From assembly GCF_963664555.1 (NCBI RefSeq), contig NZ_OY761461.1, positions 3,575,769-3,639,768 of the forward strand: a stretch of 64,000 bases of DNA. The letters are read 5' to 3'. Position numbers and translations under genes: made by a program. This DNA is from Labilibaculum sp. (lineage in GTDB: Bacteria > Bacteroidota > Bacteroidia > Bacteroidales > Marinifilaceae). Position 1 is the first letter of the stretch. The number at the start of each line of letters is the position of its first letter. The notes under the pieces are model-generated. The model was not told the origin of the DNA and searched no databases. It saw only the letters and a program-made list of their open reading frames with translations. This document shows positions 26,428 through 36,399 of the stretch, in pieces.

Positions 26428-28083
26428 ATGATAAAAATAATACTTCTCAGTTTACTTCCTTTCAAAGGAATTATTCGTGCAATGGGTGTGGATTTCGAAC
26501 ATCTTTGCAGTATTCTTAAGGTGAAATTAATGATGGACAACAGAAGAAGTCTGTCATTGTCACAAAAAGGTAAAGAATCAAAAAATCAGCTGTTGCTGCA
26601 ATCTTTTCTTTATGCTGTAATGGGAATGCTGATTGGCATAAGTTTAACGCACATAAATTCACCATTGGTAAGCTATACCATCTTCTTTTCTTTTATCATG
26701 GTGATGATTGCCATGTTGATGATATCGGAATTCACGAATATTTTAATTGATACCAGAGACAACAGTATTTTAATGCCAAGACCGATTAGCAGCAGGACAA
26801 TTGTAATGGCTAAAATAATACACATTGCAATCTACTTAACTCATATGAGTCTTTCGCTCTCGGTTTTTGTGATTGTACTTACCCTTATTAATCACGGGGT
26901 TTTAGCGACCATCCTGCTCTTCTTTTTAATTATTCTGGCCTCGTTATTCACACTGTTCCTTACCAATATTTTCTATCTGGGACTAATGAATGTTGTGAAT
27001 GGGCAGAAATTAAAAGACATCATTGTATATTTTCAAATTGCCATGGCCATTTTATTTATGGGTGCTTATCAACTCATGCCGCGAATGATGGATTTTATCA
27101 ACATTTCAGACATGACAATGTCTATACATTGGTGGTCCTATTTCGTTCCTCCAATTTGGATGAGTGGCACAATGGATAGTTTTATTTATGGTACATACGA
27201 CTTATCACACTTTACTTTTATCGCTTCTTCTCTTTTGGTACCAATTCTTAGTTTGTTTTTTGTAATTAAAGTGTTGGCTCCGAAATTCAACAAAGCACTG
27301 GGACAATTAGACGTTGCCGGAAGCAAAAAAACAAAAGTGAAAACGGAGAATAAAGACCCAAATAAGTTCATCAATAAAGTCTCCCAATTGGTTACCAAAA
27401 CAAAAGAGGAAGAGGCTGCATTTAAAATGGTTTGGCTGATGAGCGGGCGTGAGAGAAAATACAAGCAAACCGTATTTCCTTCTTTTGGTTACATTCTTAT
27501 TTTCTGCCTTATGTTCGCGTTTAAATCGAAGGAGGCTTTCAATTTGGAGACATTGGCTGCAAGCCAAAAATACCTCTGGTTTATTTACACAAGCATTTTT
27601 CTTGCATTTAGTATAACACAGCAATTGGGCTATAGCGATGAACCAAAATCAAGCTGGTTCTATCGGTCTCTTCCCCTCTCAAGTCCGGGACAAATTCTGA
27701 TTGGTTCCTTTAAATCAGTAATGATGAAATTTTATCTACCAACCATCACGATCATTGGAAGTGTTTGCTTATATATTTGGGGAATACAGGTGCTGGATGA
27801 TATCATTTTTGGTGCACTTTCCATATTTCTGGTTACCTCTCTTCTATTTTCGTGGCAAAATCCACAGTTCCCTTTCTCAGTAGAAAGAAATACACAAGAC
27901 ATGGGCGGTAATTTTATGAAAGGAATGTTGTTAATGGTTTCCGGTGGTTTGCTTGGCGGTTTACATTACGGATTAAGCTTTATTCCTTATAGCTTGTTTC
28001 TTGCCATTCCAATATTAATACTACTTCTTTATTTTAATCTAAAAGCATTAAGAAATATATCCTGGCAAAAGATAAATGACTGA
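26428..28083 (+). CDS. ABC transporter permease, ABC-2 type
   Basis: 551 aa with about 11 predicted transmembrane helices in two groups. Residues about 55-280 form the first group and 350-545 the second, separated by a basic soluble loop (GSKKTKVKTENKDPNKF). The first 50 residues are amphipathic (FKGIIRAMGVDFEHL). It is the membrane partner of the upstream ATPase. The family is large and its substrates are undefined. A terminator follows directly. Confidence 0.8.
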   Translation: MIKIILLSLLPFKGIIRAMGVDFEHLCSILKVKLMMDNRRSLSLSQKGKESKNQLLLQSFLYAVMGMLIGISLTHINSPLVSYTIFFSFIMVMIAMLMISEFTNILIDTRDNSILMPRPISSRTIVMAKIIHIAIYLTHMSLSLSVFVIVLTLINHGVLATILLFFLIILASLFTLFLTNIFYLGLMNVVNGQKLKDIIVYFQIAMAILFMGAYQLMPRMMDFINISDMTMSIHWWSYFVPPIWMSGTMDSFIYGTYDLSHFTFIASSLLVPILSLFFVIKVLAPKFNKALGQLDVAGSKKTKVKTENKDPNKFINKVSQLVTKTKEEEAAFKMVWLMSGRERKYKQTVFPSFGYILIFCLMFAFKSKEAFNLETLAASQKYLWFIYTSIFLAFSITQQLGYSDEPKSSWFYRSLPLSSPGQILIGSFKSVMMKFYLPTITIIGSVCLYIWGIQVLDDIIFGALSIFLVTSLLFSWQNPQFPFSVERNTQDMGGNFMKGMLLMVSGGLLGGLHYGLSFIPYSLFLAIPILILLLYFNLKALRNISWQKIND

Positions 28084-28088
28084 TACAA

Positions 28089-28127
28089 CAAAGGCTGTTT
28101 TTCTTACTAAGAACAGCCTTTGTTTTT
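28089..28127 (+). terminator. Terminator after ABC exporter (GGCTGT family)
   Basis: 11-bp stem CAAAGGCTGTT / AACAGCCTTTG with a 12-base loop and five T. Confidence 0.88.
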
Positions 28128-28357
28128 ATTACATAAAATACCACTAATTAGCTTAGACAATCCACACAAAACAAACTGTTAAATAATATTCCTTTTTATT
28201 AAAAAAACACAAAACGAAACTGCTGCTTAACTTTACATTGTGATTTTTTGATAAATTTACAATCCTTAAAAGGAGGCAATATCAGCCAATTAAAATTCCA
28301 TTGTATCCTTTTTAAACTTTCAATCGTCTAAGTGTTGTTACTAACAAAAAACAAAGT

Positions 28358-30991
28358 ATGATCAAATTCACAATTAGTTTACTTCTCCTCTTATGCTCTT
28401 TACTGAGCAATGCTCAACAAATTACAGGTACAATATCCGATACGGATGGAAATGCAATTCCCTTCGCCAACATCTATAGTAAAGAGCTTGCCACCGGCAC
28501 AACTTCAAATATCGACGGACAGTATCAATTGGCTCTTCCGCAAGGAGAATGGGAGCTCGAATACCGCTATTTGGGTTTTAAAACCAAAGAAGCAAAGGTG
28601 ATAATTAATGACAAAGATGTGGAAATGAATGTTGCTTTGGCTCCTCAAACCTATCAACTAAAGGAGGTAAAAGTGTTGGCCAGCGGTGAGGATCCGGCTT
28701 ACTATGTGATGCGAAAAGCAATTGCAATGGGCGATTATTACACCAAGCAAATCAGCGAATACAACAATACCGTATATTTAAAGGGATCTGGTAAAATTAC
28801 CAGTGTGCCGAGGCTTTTAAAAAAGAAACTGGCCAAAGAAGATATTACAGAAGGGATGACTTTTGTAACGGAAAACATATCAAAAATTCACTTCGAGCTT
28901 CCCGATAAAATTGAAGAGGAAGTGATATCCGTCCGTTCATCGGGTTTAGGCGAGCAGGCCAACCCGATGCAGTTTATTAAGGCAAACTTATACGATACCA
29001 AGGACGATGGATTCATATCACCCTTGGATAAAACGGCATTTTCTGTCTATAAATTTCAGTTGGAATCGGTTTTTGAAGATCAGGGAAGAATGATCAACAG
29101 AATTAAGGTAACGCCCAGACGAAAAGGGAAAGATCTTTTTCGCGGATTCCTAAACATAGCCGAAAATTTCTGGAACATCCATTCTGCCGATTTAAAACTA
29201 AATCTTCCAATGACAGATATACACATGCATCAATTGTATGCGCCTGTTAGCGAAAGTGTATGGATGCCGGTAAGTTTCGATTTCGATGTGAATTTTAAAG
29301 GCATGGGATTTGGCTTGGATATAATTTATGTTGCTTCCATTAAGGATTATCAAATAACACTCAATCCTGATTTGGATCATGATTACCTAAAACAACAGGA
29401 ACTGACTTTAAATCAGGAAGCTGAAAGCATCAGGAAATTAACTAATCAGCAAGATTCAGAAATACTATCCGTTAAAGAAAAAAAGCGGAAAGATGAAATC
29501 CAAAATCTTCTGGAAAAAGACGATATGAATAATGCGGAGATGCGAAAGTTATACCGATTGATGGAAAAAGAAAATCAGGAAAAGCGTGCAGAGAAAATTA
29601 AAGAGCCACTGGAAATCAAAATTGACAGACTGAAAATTGCTAAAGATGCCAAAGACAAAGATTCTTTATACTGGACTCAAATGAGACCCATTCCTTTATC
29701 GGAAGATGAGAAGACCAGTTTCACGAAAAAGGATTCGATCGAAATTGTTCGCAACACCCCGGAATACAAAGATTCTGTTCGTCAGGCAAATCGCAAATTT
29801 AAGTTCAAACATGTTTTGTTTGGTAAAACGTATCAGTACAAAGAAGAAAATTCTTCCCTTGCCATCCCAGGTCTTTTTGCTTTCGATAAGATTTCCTACA
29901 ACACGGTTCAAGGCTTTACCTTCGATGCGCCTTTCTCCTATTCAAAAAAAGATACTTTGGGACATTATTTCCAATTAACATCAACTCCAAGCTATGCTTT
30001 TTCCAGAAAACATTTCGATTATTCATTGAGCAGCAGATATCGTTACAACGGACTAAAGCGAGCTTGGTTCGGGTTTAAAGCAGGAAGCAAAGCTGTCGAT
30101 TTTAATGAAGATTCAGGTATTAATCCGATGCTGAATATGATAACTTCGCTTTATTATAAAGACAATCATTTAAAACTGTATGACAAAAACTATGTGAATA
30201 TTTGGCATGAAACCGATCTGGCAAACGGATTAAATCTCCATACAGAATTGGAGTATGCCAACCGAAAACAACTTTACAACACCAATAAATTCTATTTCAC
30301 AGGTCCGAAAAACAATGCCTACACTCCCAATATCCCTGCAGGAGTAAATCCCGAATTGGTTAGGGATAATAAAGCCTTAACTTTTACAGCCGAATTAGAA
30401 TATACACCTCACTATCGATACACCATTAAAAAAGGTGTAAAACACATGGTCAGCTATCATTCGCAGCCAACTTTTTCCCTGCTTTACAAACAGGGAATTA
30501 AAGATGTTTTCGATTCGGAAACCGACTATTCCTTACTGGAAGCCTCGGTAAAACAAGCATTCGATGTGGGCTTTAACGATCGAATAAACTACTGCGCTAA
30601 AGCAGGAAGTTTCCTTAGCAACAAGCAAAGTTTCTTTGCTGATTACCGTCATTTTAATACAAGCAAACCAACCGTAATGTTTGCGAACAAATGGGACACT
30701 TTCCGATTGCTTGATTTTTACCAACACTCTACTACTGAAGATTATCTGGAAGCACACCTGCAATACACGTCTGATCGGTTTCTGCTGAAGCAATTGCCCA
30801 TTCTGAATAATTCATTGGCCATTCAGGAAAAGTTCTTTGCCAATTATTTGACTCATGCCGACAAAAAGAATTATTGGGAAGTTGGTTACGGTTTATCGCA
30901 AATATTCCTTTTTATGGATGTAGAAGTGGTTTGGAGTTTTGATGGCAAGAATCACCGGGACACAGGAATTAAATTGAAGTTTAATCTGTAA
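28358..30991 (+). CDS. Outer-membrane DUF5686 protein with carboxypeptidase-regulatory-like domain
   Basis: 877 aa. A signal peptide (residues 1-19, ending SNAQ) leads to a CarboxypepD_reg-like beta domain (residues 20-105, GTISDTDGNAIPFANIYS ... GFKTKEA). A long DUF5686 region follows, including a charged coiled-coil insertion at about 345-430 (KEKKRKDEIQNLLEKDD). The last 350 residues look like outer-membrane beta strands ending in GIKLKFNL. Members of the family are surface proteins of unknown function, often beside TonB-linked systems. It stands alone here. Confidence 0.8.
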   Translation: MIKFTISLLLLLCSLLSNAQQITGTISDTDGNAIPFANIYSKELATGTTSNIDGQYQLALPQGEWELEYRYLGFKTKEAKVIINDKDVEMNVALAPQTYQLKEVKVLASGEDPAYYVMRKAIAMGDYYTKQISEYNNTVYLKGSGKITSVPRLLKKKLAKEDITEGMTFVTENISKIHFELPDKIEEEVISVRSSGLGEQANPMQFIKANLYDTKDDGFISPLDKTAFSVYKFQLESVFEDQGRMINRIKVTPRRKGKDLFRGFLNIAENFWNIHSADLKLNLPMTDIHMHQLYAPVSESVWMPVSFDFDVNFKGMGFGLDIIYVASIKDYQITLNPDLDHDYLKQQELTLNQEAESIRKLTNQQDSEILSVKEKKRKDEIQNLLEKDDMNNAEMRKLYRLMEKENQEKRAEKIKEPLEIKIDRLKIAKDAKDKDSLYWTQMRPIPLSEDEKTSFTKKDSIEIVRNTPEYKDSVRQANRKFKFKHVLFGKTYQYKEENSSLAIPGLFAFDKISYNTVQGFTFDAPFSYSKKDTLGHYFQLTSTPSYAFSRKHFDYSLSSRYRYNGLKRAWFGFKAGSKAVDFNEDSGINPMLNMITSLYYKDNHLKLYDKNYVNIWHETDLANGLNLHTELEYANRKQLYNTNKFYFTGPKNNAYTPNIPAGVNPELVRDNKALTFTAELEYTPHYRYTIKKGVKHMVSYHSQPTFSLLYKQGIKDVFDSETDYSLLEASVKQAFDVGFNDRINYCAKAGSFLSNKQSFFADYRHFNTSKPTVMFANKWDTFRLLDFYQHSTTEDYLEAHLQYTSDRFLLKQLPILNNSLAIQEKFFANYLTHADKKNYWEVGYGLSQIFLFMDVEVVWSFDGKNHRDTGIKLKFNL

Positions 30992-31005
30992 AAAACAGTT
31001 GTTTA

Positions 31006-31033
31006 AAAAGAGAGGTCGATTGGCCTCTCTTTT
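31006..31033 (+). terminator. Terminator after the DUF5686 gene
   Basis: 10-bp stem AAAAGAGAGG / CCTCTCTTTT with an 8-base loop. Confidence 0.8.
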
Positions 31034-31179
31034 CAATTTTAGCCTGTCTACTTATTTCAGCTTATGGTAGCTTGAGTATTATTAATCGTGCACTGCTATC
31101 TGGCAGCATCATTTTGTAATGCAACATTCCTGCTTTTAAAAAGCGAAGCTGCTACAAGCAATAAACTGGCGGCGGAATG

Positions 31180-31347
31180 CTTCAACGCTATGGTCATGAA
31201 TTGCTGCGCGATGGCGGAACACTTCAACGCAATGGTCATGAATTGCTGCACGATGGCGGAACACTTCAACGCAATGAAGTAGGTTTTCAACGCATTATCC
31301 TTAAACTGCAACGCAATGGCGCAATACTTCAACGAAGCGGTCGTGAG
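31180..31347. repeat. 21/42-bp imperfect tandem repeats
   Basis: The 42-base unit beginning CTTCAACGCAATGGTCATGAA repeats at 31180, 31222 and 31264. It then degenerates into 21-base half units starting near 31285, 31306 and 31327. Because the period is a multiple of three, several frames stay open on both strands; I consider these artefacts of the repeat. It lies between convergent genes, flanked by two terminators. Confidence 0.85.
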
Positions 31348-31350
31348 ATG

Positions 31351-31391
31351 AAAAAGAGGCTGTCTCCTAAACTACGAAACAGCCTCTTTTT
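31351..31391 (-). terminator. Bidirectional terminator between repeat array and dipeptidyl peptidase (GGCTGT family)
   Basis: 13-bp stem AAAAAGAGGCTGT / ACAGCCTCTTTTT with a 15-base loop; runs of A and T on both sides allow function on either strand. Confidence 0.85.
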
Positions 31392-31454
31392 ATAGGTATC
31401 CCTATTCGGGAATATTTTCAAATATTAAAATCTCATTTGAGACCTCCTCAAGTC

Positions 31455-33419
31455 TTAATTTATATTCGGCAGAAAGGAATACCTCTCTCCATATTCAAGC
31501 ATTTGCTGCATAAAGTCCATTGGGTATGAAATGCGAACATCAACAATTTTACCTTCTTCGTAAACCGGGTGGTAATCCGGATTAATAAAGCCGGCATAAG
31601 CAGCCAAATTCAGCTTTTCAAATCTTTCCTTCACTTCTTTATGCAATTCCGTGTCTACTTTCACGGCATAATCTTCAACCAATAGTTTTCCGGCTTTAAA
31701 ATCTCCTTCCGATTTTATCCGCTGCACTTCGCCTAATAAATCACCAAACAACAATCTAAGTTTCTGATAATCGTTTACGATAAAATAACTTTTCCCTTCT
31801 TCATGAATCTTCTCAATTACCCGATCGGATTCTCCTTTCTCATAAACCCACTTGGCAATTAACTGGCGGTTTCTCATGTGCGATTCCTCGATCTCTTTCC
31901 CCAACTCGACTCTTGTCAGCTGAGTAATTAATCCATTACGGATGTATCCATCATATTCTGCCTTAGCAACCTCCAAGCTTGGCATCAATCCCAAGTCTAC
32001 CATTTTAGGATCCATCATGTAATACAAGGCAAATAAATCAGCCCGGGCCTCTTCCAGTGTTGAATGGTAATTTTTTAATGCATCCATCCCCACACCAGGC
32101 AACAACTGTCCCGAACCATGACCAAGACATTCGTGCAAGTCGGTATGCAGGTTTCCTCCCAAATATCCATGCTCTTTCGCACGTACAACTTCCTCTTTAC
32201 TATAGGCGAATTCATCAATCATTCCACTTTTTAAAGACGACTGATGATAGGTATGCGTAATATTATCTATCGTAACTGATTTACTTCCATGTTCTTTACG
32301 AATCCATTCTGCATTTGGTAAATTAACCCCAATAGGCGTTGCCGGATGACAATCGCCTCCCAACATCGCGACGGTAATTACCTTTGCACTCACTCCTTTC
32401 ACCTCTTTTTTCTTGAATCGTTCATCAATAGGAGAGTGATCTTCGAACCACTGTGCATTATCGGAAATAATCACAGCTCTTTTTGTAGCTTCAATATCTT
32501 TAAAATTCACGATAGATTCCCAGCTGGCTTTTATTGCCAAGGCATCGCCATACACTTCAATAAAACCATTCACTACATCAACATGAGCATCCAGATCTTT
32601 TACCCACAAAATGGAATATTCGTCGAAGGTTTTTAAATCGCCGGTTTTATAAAACTCAACCAATTTCACCAACGATTCCCGTTGAAGTTCACTATCTGCA
32701 ACAGGAATTGCTTTCTCCAACCAAAACACGATTTTTTCGATGGCTTCGGAATACATTCCTCCAATCTTCCATATTTTTTCTATCAGCTCACCATTTTCCT
32801 TCACCAATTTGGAATTCAAACCTGCAGAAACTGGTTTTTCCGGATCTCCCTTTTCCATTTTGGCATAAAAATCTTCCGCCTCCTTCTCACAAACTCCCTC
32901 ATAATAGTTATTTGCAGAATCCTTTATTAAATCCAGTTCAGGATTCAAAACCACCCGTTTTGCATCCACATCTTCATCGAACAAAACAGGAACCAATCTG
33001 GTCAGCAAACCAACAACATCTTCTCCCTCCAACAAAGGCAGCAATTCGTAATTTGTATTGCTCAAGAGTTCGCCAAAGTACTCTTCAGAGAATTCCGGCA
33101 TAAACTTATCCATCGAGTAATGATGATGAATTCCGTTTGAGAACCATACTCTCTTGGTATAGACCAAAAAGCTTTTAAATTCATTCGATTCTCTGTCTCC
33201 ATCGTACGATTTAGCAATCGCTTCCAAAGTACGGCGAATACTCAGGTTATTTTTATTGTTTTGATCGAACAGAATATCACGACCACAACGTGCGGCTTCC
33301 GCCAGATAATAAATCAATTCTTTCTGACCTAAGGTCAAATTTTCGAATCCAGGAACCTGGTATCTTAGTATTTTTATATCGGCAAACTGTTCGGTTTGAT
33401 ATTGGAATGTTTCACTCAT
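31455..33419 (-). CDS. Dipeptidyl peptidase III-like metallopeptidase (M49)
   Basis: 654 aa. The zinc site is the M49 signature HECLGH (HExxxH) in HTDLHECLGHGSGQLLP, with the third ligand in the EEARAD segment about 50 residues later. There is no signal peptide, so it is presumably cytoplasmic and removes dipeptides from peptide N-termini. Its length is close to bacterial DPP III. It lies five bases downstream of the hypothetical secreted-protein gene. Confidence 0.92.
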   Translation of the reverse strand: MSETFQYQTEQFADIKILRYQVPGFENLTLGQKELIYYLAEAARCGRDILFDQNNKNNLSIRRTLEAIAKSYDGDRESNEFKSFLVYTKRVWFSNGIHHHYSMDKFMPEFSEEYFGELLSNTNYELLPLLEGEDVVGLLTRLVPVLFDEDVDAKRVVLNPELDLIKDSANNYYEGVCEKEAEDFYAKMEKGDPEKPVSAGLNSKLVKENGELIEKIWKIGGMYSEAIEKIVFWLEKAIPVADSELQRESLVKLVEFYKTGDLKTFDEYSILWVKDLDAHVDVVNGFIEVYGDALAIKASWESIVNFKDIEATKRAVIISDNAQWFEDHSPIDERFKKKEVKGVSAKVITVAMLGGDCHPATPIGVNLPNAEWIRKEHGSKSVTIDNITHTYHQSSLKSGMIDEFAYSKEEVVRAKEHGYLGGNLHTDLHECLGHGSGQLLPGVGMDALKNYHSTLEEARADLFALYYMMDPKMVDLGLMPSLEVAKAEYDGYIRNGLITQLTRVELGKEIEESHMRNRQLIAKWVYEKGESDRVIEKIHEEGKSYFIVNDYQKLRLLFGDLLGEVQRIKSEGDFKAGKLLVEDYAVKVDTELHKEVKERFEKLNLAAYAGFINPDYHPVYEEGKIVDVRISYPMDFMQQMLEYGERYSFLPNIN

Positions 33420-33424
33420 TTCTC

Positions 33425-34234
33425 TTACTTATTTCTTACATCAACATTTTCAACTAATACCCATTTCCCTTTCTGATACTCGAGAGCATCGTATGAAAAA
33501 TCGGGCCCGTAATATTCAAATTGATTCTGATAAATTGGCGATGACGGCGCCAAATGATCAAATACAATTTTCTTCTCCTTTTCATTGTATTGAATAGTCA
33601 TTCTGGCCTGTTTGGCATATTCAAAAATTATTCTGTTTAAAGTTTTTCCTTTCCAGATAATCACCGGCATACCAAAAACAGCTTGCCCTTTCTCATCAAA
33701 ACTGAGCACTTCGATAAGCTTCTTGTTTGTTCGAAAATCATTTCCATCCCATCCAAACAAAAAATAAGAATTGCCTGTTTTTGCCTTGAACGGAATAATT
33801 TGATAGTACAACGCACCCGGCCAGCCTTCTGCTTTATACTGATGAAACACATCAGCAACATGGTGCATATCTGTCAAAATATCCACCCGGATAGATTTCT
33901 TTAACTTACTTTGAAGCAAAGCAAAATACCGATAAGTTCCGTCTCTCAAAACACAATTCCAATTGAAAATCCGAAATTTCTGATCAGGAGAAGTTAACTT
34001 CCCCATTTTAGATAATTCTGAAAAGGGATAATCAAAACTCTGTTCTTCAACCAACAAATCTGCAAACAATTTTTCAATTTTAGTGCTAATACTCAATTTC
34101 AAAGAATCAGTACCGGCCAAAACCAAACTTTCAAACTCAAATTTAATTTGTTGCTCCTTCTCCAATAAACTAATCTGTGAAAAAAGATTCGAAACCCCAA
34201 GTAAAAAAAGAAATAAAACCAGCAATTTTCTCAT
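33425..34234 (-). CDS. Exported protein of unknown function
   Basis: 269 aa from ATG 34234, which opens a signal peptide (MRKLLVLFLFLLGVSNLFSQ). The frame from 34267 would add 11 charged residues in front. The mature part contains FRIFNWNCVLRDGTYRYFALLQ and YYQIIPFKAKTGNSYFLFGWDGND, giving a beta-rich domain with conserved Trp and Asp. I do not recognise the family. It sits between dipeptidyl peptidase III and an aminotransferase with very short spacings, so co-transcription of the three is likely. Confidence 0.7.
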   Translation of the reverse strand: MRKLLVLFLFLLGVSNLFSQISLLEKEQQIKFEFESLVLAGTDSLKLSISTKIEKLFADLLVEEQSFDYPFSELSKMGKLTSPDQKFRIFNWNCVLRDGTYRYFALLQSKLKKSIRVDILTDMHHVADVFHQYKAEGWPGALYYQIIPFKAKTGNSYFLFGWDGNDFRTNKKLIEVLSFDEKGQAVFGMPVIIWKGKTLNRIIFEYAKQARMTIQYNEKEKKIVFDHLAPSSPIYQNQFEYYGPDFSYDALEYQKGKWVLVENVDVRNK

Positions 34235-34279
34235 CAATCTATTTTTTTCATCTAATTCCTTAACCAATTCCGAGACTGA

Positions 34280-35473
34280 TTATTTTTCTACTTTATCCAT
34301 TGCCTGAATTAACAATTTAGAAGCATGATGAATTTCCTCATCAGTAATATTTAAAGGCGGTGCAATGCGAAAAGCACCTGGACAAAACAAGAAAGGATCC
34401 ATAATAACTCCCAACTCATAAGCTTCTTTCATGATTGCAAGCATAATCTCCTGAGATTCTAAAATCACTGCAATAAAAAGTCCCAATTGCCGAAAGCCCT
34501 TCACCAAAGGATGATCTTTAAGAAGGCTCACAAAAAGTTCTCCTTTACGCTGAACGTCATCAATGATATGTTCCTCTAAAAGTACTTCCAGAGCAGCCTT
34601 AGCTGCTGCACAACAAACAGGATGTCCTCCAAAAGTGGTAATGTGACCCAGCATTGGATTGCTCTTGAATGAATCAAGTATCTTTTTATCTGATATAAAA
34701 GCTCCAATTGGCATTCCGCCTCCCATTGCCTTCGCCAGACAAAGAATATCGGGAACCACATCGAAATGCTCAAATGCAAAAAGTTTTCCTGTTCGGCCAA
34801 ATCCCATTTGAACCTCATCGAAAATCAGTAAAGCGCCTTTTTCAGTACATTTTGCCCGTAAAATCTGAATAAATTCTTTGGATGGAACAATCATTCCCCC
34901 TTCCGACTGGATGGGTTCCAAAATAACACAGGCTGTTTTATTGGTTATTTGGTTTAAATCCAAAATATTTCCGAATTCTATAATTCGAATGTCCGGCAAT
35001 AAGGGACGAAAGGCATTTTTCATTTCCTCGTCGCCCAATACACTTAAAGCTCCGTGAGTACTTCCGTGATATGCATTTTTAAAAGTAACAATCTCAGATC
35101 TGCCAGTATATCTCTTGGCTAATTTTAAAGCTCCTTCATTGGCTTCACTCCCCGAATTCACAAAATATACAGAATTTAATTTTTTAGGTAAATTATCGGA
35201 TAACAGCTTGGCCAATTGAACCTGAGGCGATTCGATAAATTCACCATACACCATTAAGTGCATATATTTATCAACCTGATCTTTAACGGCTTGCCTGACA
35301 CGCGGATGCCCATGCCCAAGATTACTTACAGAAACGCCCGATACGAGATCCAAATATGGCTTTCCGTCCGGGCTGTACATATATATACCTTCTGCCCTCT
35401 CTATTTCCAATGCAATAGGAAAATCAGAGGTTGTAGCTACATGCTGCAGAAATAATTGTCGATTTGTAATCAT
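34280..35473 (-). CDS. Class III aminotransferase (acetylornithine/ornithine type)
   Basis: 397 aa, fold-type I PLP enzyme. Visible are the PLP-phosphate site NSGSEANEGALKLAKRYTGR, the FDEVQMGFGRTGK motif with the PLP-ring Asp, and the Schiff-base Lys in CLAKAMGGGMPIGAF. The family transfers the omega-amino group of ornithine, acetylornithine, GABA or similar. No arginine or lysine pathway genes are close, so the substrate is undecided. It is upstream of the exported protein gene with a 45-base gap and probably leads that unit. Confidence 0.87.
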   Translation of the reverse strand: MITNRQLFLQHVATTSDFPIALEIERAEGIYMYSPDGKPYLDLVSGVSVSNLGHGHPRVRQAVKDQVDKYMHLMVYGEFIESPQVQLAKLLSDNLPKKLNSVYFVNSGSEANEGALKLAKRYTGRSEIVTFKNAYHGSTHGALSVLGDEEMKNAFRPLLPDIRIIEFGNILDLNQITNKTACVILEPIQSEGGMIVPSKEFIQILRAKCTEKGALLIFDEVQMGFGRTGKLFAFEHFDVVPDILCLAKAMGGGMPIGAFISDKKILDSFKSNPMLGHITTFGGHPVCCAAAKAALEVLLEEHIIDDVQRKGELFVSLLKDHPLVKGFRQLGLFIAVILESQEIMLAIMKEAYELGVIMDPFLFCPGAFRIAPPLNITDEEIHHASKLLIQAMDKVEK

Positions 35474-35527
35474 AAACAGAATTTTTATTTAAATACAAAA
35501 TTCAATAAAAATCCTGCCATAAAAAAA

Positions 35528-36235
35528 CTATCGTGTCATTAAATTGATATCTCCTAATAATTTATCACGATATGATTTTCCAATAGGAATTGCTTTTGAC
35601 CCACCTTCAGTTTCAATCACAACTGAATTATCTTCAATCACTCCAATTTTACTCAAATTAACGATATATGAACGGTGGATTCTCGAAAAACGGGTAGAAG
35701 GCATTTTTTCTTCGATGGCCTTCATGGTAAAATGTATTGTATATTTTTCATGATAAGAATTCACAACCACATAATTTTCAAGAGCTTCAATCCACAATAT
35801 ATCATCGTAATTCAAACGAACCAATGCCGAATTACTTTTTATAAAAATCTCGTTCTTATCCTGCATAAAACCTTCGCTGTTTTTATAGCGACGATTTGCC
35901 TTACTAACCGCTTTAAAAAACCGACTGTAACTAATAGGCTTTAAAAGGTAATCTGTAACGTCATACTCAAAAGCTTCAAGAGCATATTGTTCTTTTGAAG
36001 AGATAATGATAATTTGTGGTGTTGTACTTAAGCTATTTAAGAATTCCATGCCACTCATTTCAGGCATTTCAATATCTAAAAATATCAAATCAACAGGTTC
36101 GTTTTTTTTGATATTATTTATAGCTTCAATTGCACTTGGATAAGATGCTCCAAATGATAGAAAATCTGTTCTTTCAATATAACTTTCAACAACTTTTCTC
36201 GAAAGTTTATCATCGTCAATTACAACACAATTCAT
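35528..36235 (-). CDS. LytTR response regulator (orphan)
   Basis: 235 aa. The receiver domain has the acidic pocket VIDDD, the phospho-acceptor Asp in DLIFLDIEMPEMSG, and the conserved Lys in LLKPIS. The C-terminal LytTR DNA-binding domain starts near residue 130 (FIKSNSALVRLNYDDILWIEALENYVVV ... FSRIHRSYIVNLSKI). No sensor kinase lies beside it. The partner would be a LytS/YehU-type kinase elsewhere. It is monocistronic. Confidence 0.93.
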   Translation of the reverse strand: MNCVVIDDDKLSRKVVESYIERTDFLSFGASYPSAIEAINNIKKNEPVDLIFLDIEMPEMSGMEFLNSLSTTPQIIIISSKEQYALEAFEYDVTDYLLKPISYSRFFKAVSKANRRYKNSEGFMQDKNEIFIKSNSALVRLNYDDILWIEALENYVVVNSYHEKYTIHFTMKAIEEKMPSTRFSRIHRSYIVNLSKIGVIEDNSVVIETEGGSKAIPIGKSYRDKLLGDINLMTR

Positions 36236-36399
36236 ATAGTGGTAGTTAATTTTTATTCATAAATAGGTAAATAAATCATATTTATCTACGTCAAGGTAGT
36301 TTTTATCAAAAATAACAATCTTTTTACCATTTCCGAAATATTTAACCAAAATATTCCAGTTCATAAGATTTAACCTAATATAATTTCTTTAAATTGGTT

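Noticed and set aside
31096..31395. Three overlapping repeat ORFs on both strands
   Set aside because: Their openness is explained by a tandem repeat whose period is a multiple of three.
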